Positions 6,101-6,700 of a stretch of 6,700 nucleotides of DNA are shown piece after piece. The notes under the pieces were generated by a model. It saw nothing but the letters and a program-made list of their open reading frames with translations. It was not told the origin of the DNA and made no database searches. The DNA comes from Actinomycetales bacterium (lineage in GTDB: Bacteria > Actinomycetota > Actinomycetes > Actinomycetales > JAHECE01), in NCBI GenBank assembly GCA_024641895.1, contig JAHECE010000142.1, forward strand, positions 1 through 6,700. Reading direction: 5' to 3'. The position numbers and the translations under genes were made by a program. The stretch's first letter is position 1. The number at the start of each line of letters is the position of its first letter.

Positions 6101-6700
6101 GCTCGCCGTGGCAGCGACCAGGTCGTCGACCGAACGCTCGAACGCGACCGGGAGGAACGTGTCCAGCGCGGCGTGCACGCCCTGGAGGAGCTCGAGCTGG
6201 TCGCCCCAGATCCGCAGCCGATCGGCACGCTCCAGGCCGGTCTGGTTCGCGACGTCGGCGATCCGGCGCCGCAGAGCCGGCAGGCTCCGCTCGCCCAGGC
6301 TGCGCACTCGCGTCACGGTCTCCCGCGCTCGGACCGGGTCCGTGAGGCCTGCGCCGTACCAGGGGGTGTCCTCGGGGCGCAGTGAGAAGGCGCCCAGCTC
6401 GGCGGCTCGGACGAGGGCGTCGGCGGCGCTCGCCCGCTCGTTGCCGGACAGTGCCCGCACCGTCGCCGAGTCGAGGCGGACCTTCGTGCGCGGGCTGACG
6501 TGCCGCGAGCTCAGGGCGCCCAACGACTGGAGCGCGTCGTAGGCCGAGACGCCCCACGCGGGCCGTCGCGTGTGCAGGGACGTGATGTAGGCGGACATGT
6601 GCGACCGCGCCTCGCCGAGCTCGACGCGGGTCCGGGTGTCGGCCGCATCGTCGACCGGCGGCGCCGAGAGGGCCGCACCGGCCACCAGGCGCGCGCCGGC
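3104..6700 (-). CDS. DUF4011-like SF1 helicase fused to a Vsr-like nuclease, apparently catalytically degenerate; start lies beyond the right edge
   Basis: Residues are counted from an internal GTG at 6685; the frame is open to the window edge. Residues 1-450 are helical, Leu/Arg/Glu-rich, and match the large insert between Walker A and motif II in this family; no Walker A is seen. PCWLVAPMQVPQLL (451-464) leads into motif II, where DAAQH (476-480) replaces DEASQ. Motif III reads GDSRRAAL (500-507), without the usual Gln. Motif V reads LDSAAGVRRD (653-662) instead of a QGxExD form, and motif VI reads AIDACRRRLTVVS (697-709) instead of TRAR. Residues 752-858 align by pattern with an REase_MTES_1575-type domain (RYGVPGG, LLLAVLTDD, IRDRHDVQRLADRGWGVH), but the catalytic Asp is Pro783 and the Glu is Leu800. 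From about 880 to 1193 follows an acidic low-complexity tail. The intact frame argues for a retained non-enzymatic role. Family assignment rests on motif pattern memory. Confidence 0.75.
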   Translation of the reverse strand, partial: AGARLVAGAALSAPPVDDAADTRTRVELGEARSHMSAYITSLHTRRPAWGVSAYDALQSLGALSSRHVSPRTKVRLDSATVRALSGNERASAADALVRAAELGAFSLRPEDTPWYGAGLTDPVRARETVTRVRSLGERSLPALRRRIADVANQTGLERADRLRIWGDQLELLQGVHAALDTFLPVAFERSVDDLVAATASREWRAVNGVEMGWFMRRRLRKAAKELVRPGRGLADLHGALASVQAQRESWRRHSQLGVWPRVPEGLAEAVAEYRAVLEDVAALEQVLSTTPDGADLEGSLLVDLEARMGRLAADAAALEELPERTRVLDSLRGLGLGTLVADLAERAVPAEMVKPELELAWWSSVFEEILRADRALAGYDGETLGALADRLRELDLEQLDTLPGPVLRSVVQRRHEALLATSTSTRELLRDLANERVRDVREAVHSLGDLAARLRPCWLVAPMQVPQLLDPDRSVDLVVLDAAQHLPVEQAISAISRGAQVVVVGDSRRAALNAEGAPQRIVDALAGVLPSVTLNADRVVREPALMAFLGDHGYADVIRSIPTPQTRSALRLEVVDGFGMPAPGSAVVESVQSEVDRVVDLVIEHALTRPDESLVVLTVSVRHADRVREAVRSAIADSPAVRNFFARNRPEPFAVLELDSAAGVRRDAVLLTLGLGKTPHGRVMHRFGRLSDPDGAGLLIDAIDACRRRLTVVSCFAPGELDRWRLRTPGPLLLADLLEAAEAGGALAASVPGEGEADRLLVDLAERLSQLGLSVTPRYGVPGGMRIPLVLGHPSQPDELLLAVLTDDDEYVGQASLRIRDRHDVQRLADRGWGVHMAFSTAVFLDPQAEAENVLESVRRVLRQRRAQPLDFLPPAPRVSPWFATGQEADDAAYAVLEVEDVAAAEVEDERPDADVLSPAEEPDGDAVAADAARTDAAPEAETPEGGWVDPAGVDAAVGAATSVGAAEAEARFGDEAEVGAEVTGMAAEIAQMEAALLAMEAAFGDAGAPAGDAQNERVPAASARPGSVQEPGAAEAAVGSVELRDEAGVTSVPGAGTEVASDGVVEPGVASDGGVEPGGAGNVVLENTNVRSTSHENSSLENATSSGSGHDAGDLEAGAVPDSSTTDGSADADRGYRTPVVVVPVLDDDELAGGHDDEDEMLDVAGLEVHLGVENAARGAAAVDADEVGVPSRGASS
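3468..3527. repeat. Tandem duplication of a 30-bp unit in the tail of the helicase-like gene
   Basis: Two adjacent 30-base units (3468-3497 and 3498-3527), each starting GGCTCCACG and containing CCCCGTCCGACGCGACC, differ at three positions. Being a multiple of three, the repeat keeps the frame and encodes two copies of a VASDGxVEPG decapeptide (about residues 1055-1074). It looks like recent in-frame slippage or unequal exchange in a disordered tail. Confidence 0.8.

Noticed and set aside
3413..6385. A 990-codon open frame on the plus strand opposite the helicase-like gene
   Set aside because: It is an antisense shadow: it is rich in Arg, Gly, Pro and His, has no recognisable domain, and arises from strong third-position GC bias opposite a gene with coherent helicase/nuclease-like segments.

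Overview
The window is very GC-rich, uses G/C at nearly every third codon position, and carries actinobacterial gene families. It is most likely chromosomal DNA of an actinomycete; a Micrococcales/Cellulomonas-like source is my guess, from protein style only. I see no phage, IS element, CRISPR array or RNA gene.

Left part (1-2888). A membrane-anchored penicillin-acylase-family (Ntn-hydrolase) gene runs leftward off the window, with its start at 1100. It is divergent from a rightward cluster. First comes a FmdB-type zinc-ribbon protein with a Ser/Gly-rich disordered tail, resembling the mycobacterial redox chaperone Ruc (Rv0991c). Next is a one-pass membrane protein with a SAF/CpaB-like extracytoplasmic part, and last is the large-conductance mechanosensitive channel MscL. 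A CIRCE-type inverted repeat (the HrcA heat-shock operator) lies in the divergent intergenic region, on top of the expected transcription start of the zinc-ribbon gene. Chaperone, cell-envelope protein and osmotic safety valve share one orientation and may form a stress-linked cluster.

Right part (2937-6700). A very large leftward gene converges on mscL. Its start is outside the window; at least 1,198 codons are visible. It has the layout of a DUF4011-type superfamily-1 helicase fused to a Vsr-like (REase_MTES_1575-type) nuclease. Almost every catalytic signature in the visible part is replaced: DEASQ by DAAQH, the GDxxQ glutamine, the QGxE motif V, the TRAR motif VI, and the nuclease D...ExD residues. 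The reading frame is nevertheless open throughout. It ends in an acidic, low-complexity tail of about 310 residues containing a 30-bp tandem duplication. Its TGA stop overlaps the GTG start of a previously easy-to-miss 56-residue ORF ending in RDRPPHW, giving a GTGA coupling signature. This apparent pseudo-helicase/pseudo-nuclease plus coupled small acidic protein is the best candidate in the window for an undescribed system. The Walker A region lies beyond the right edge, so loss of ATPase activity cannot be fully judged here.
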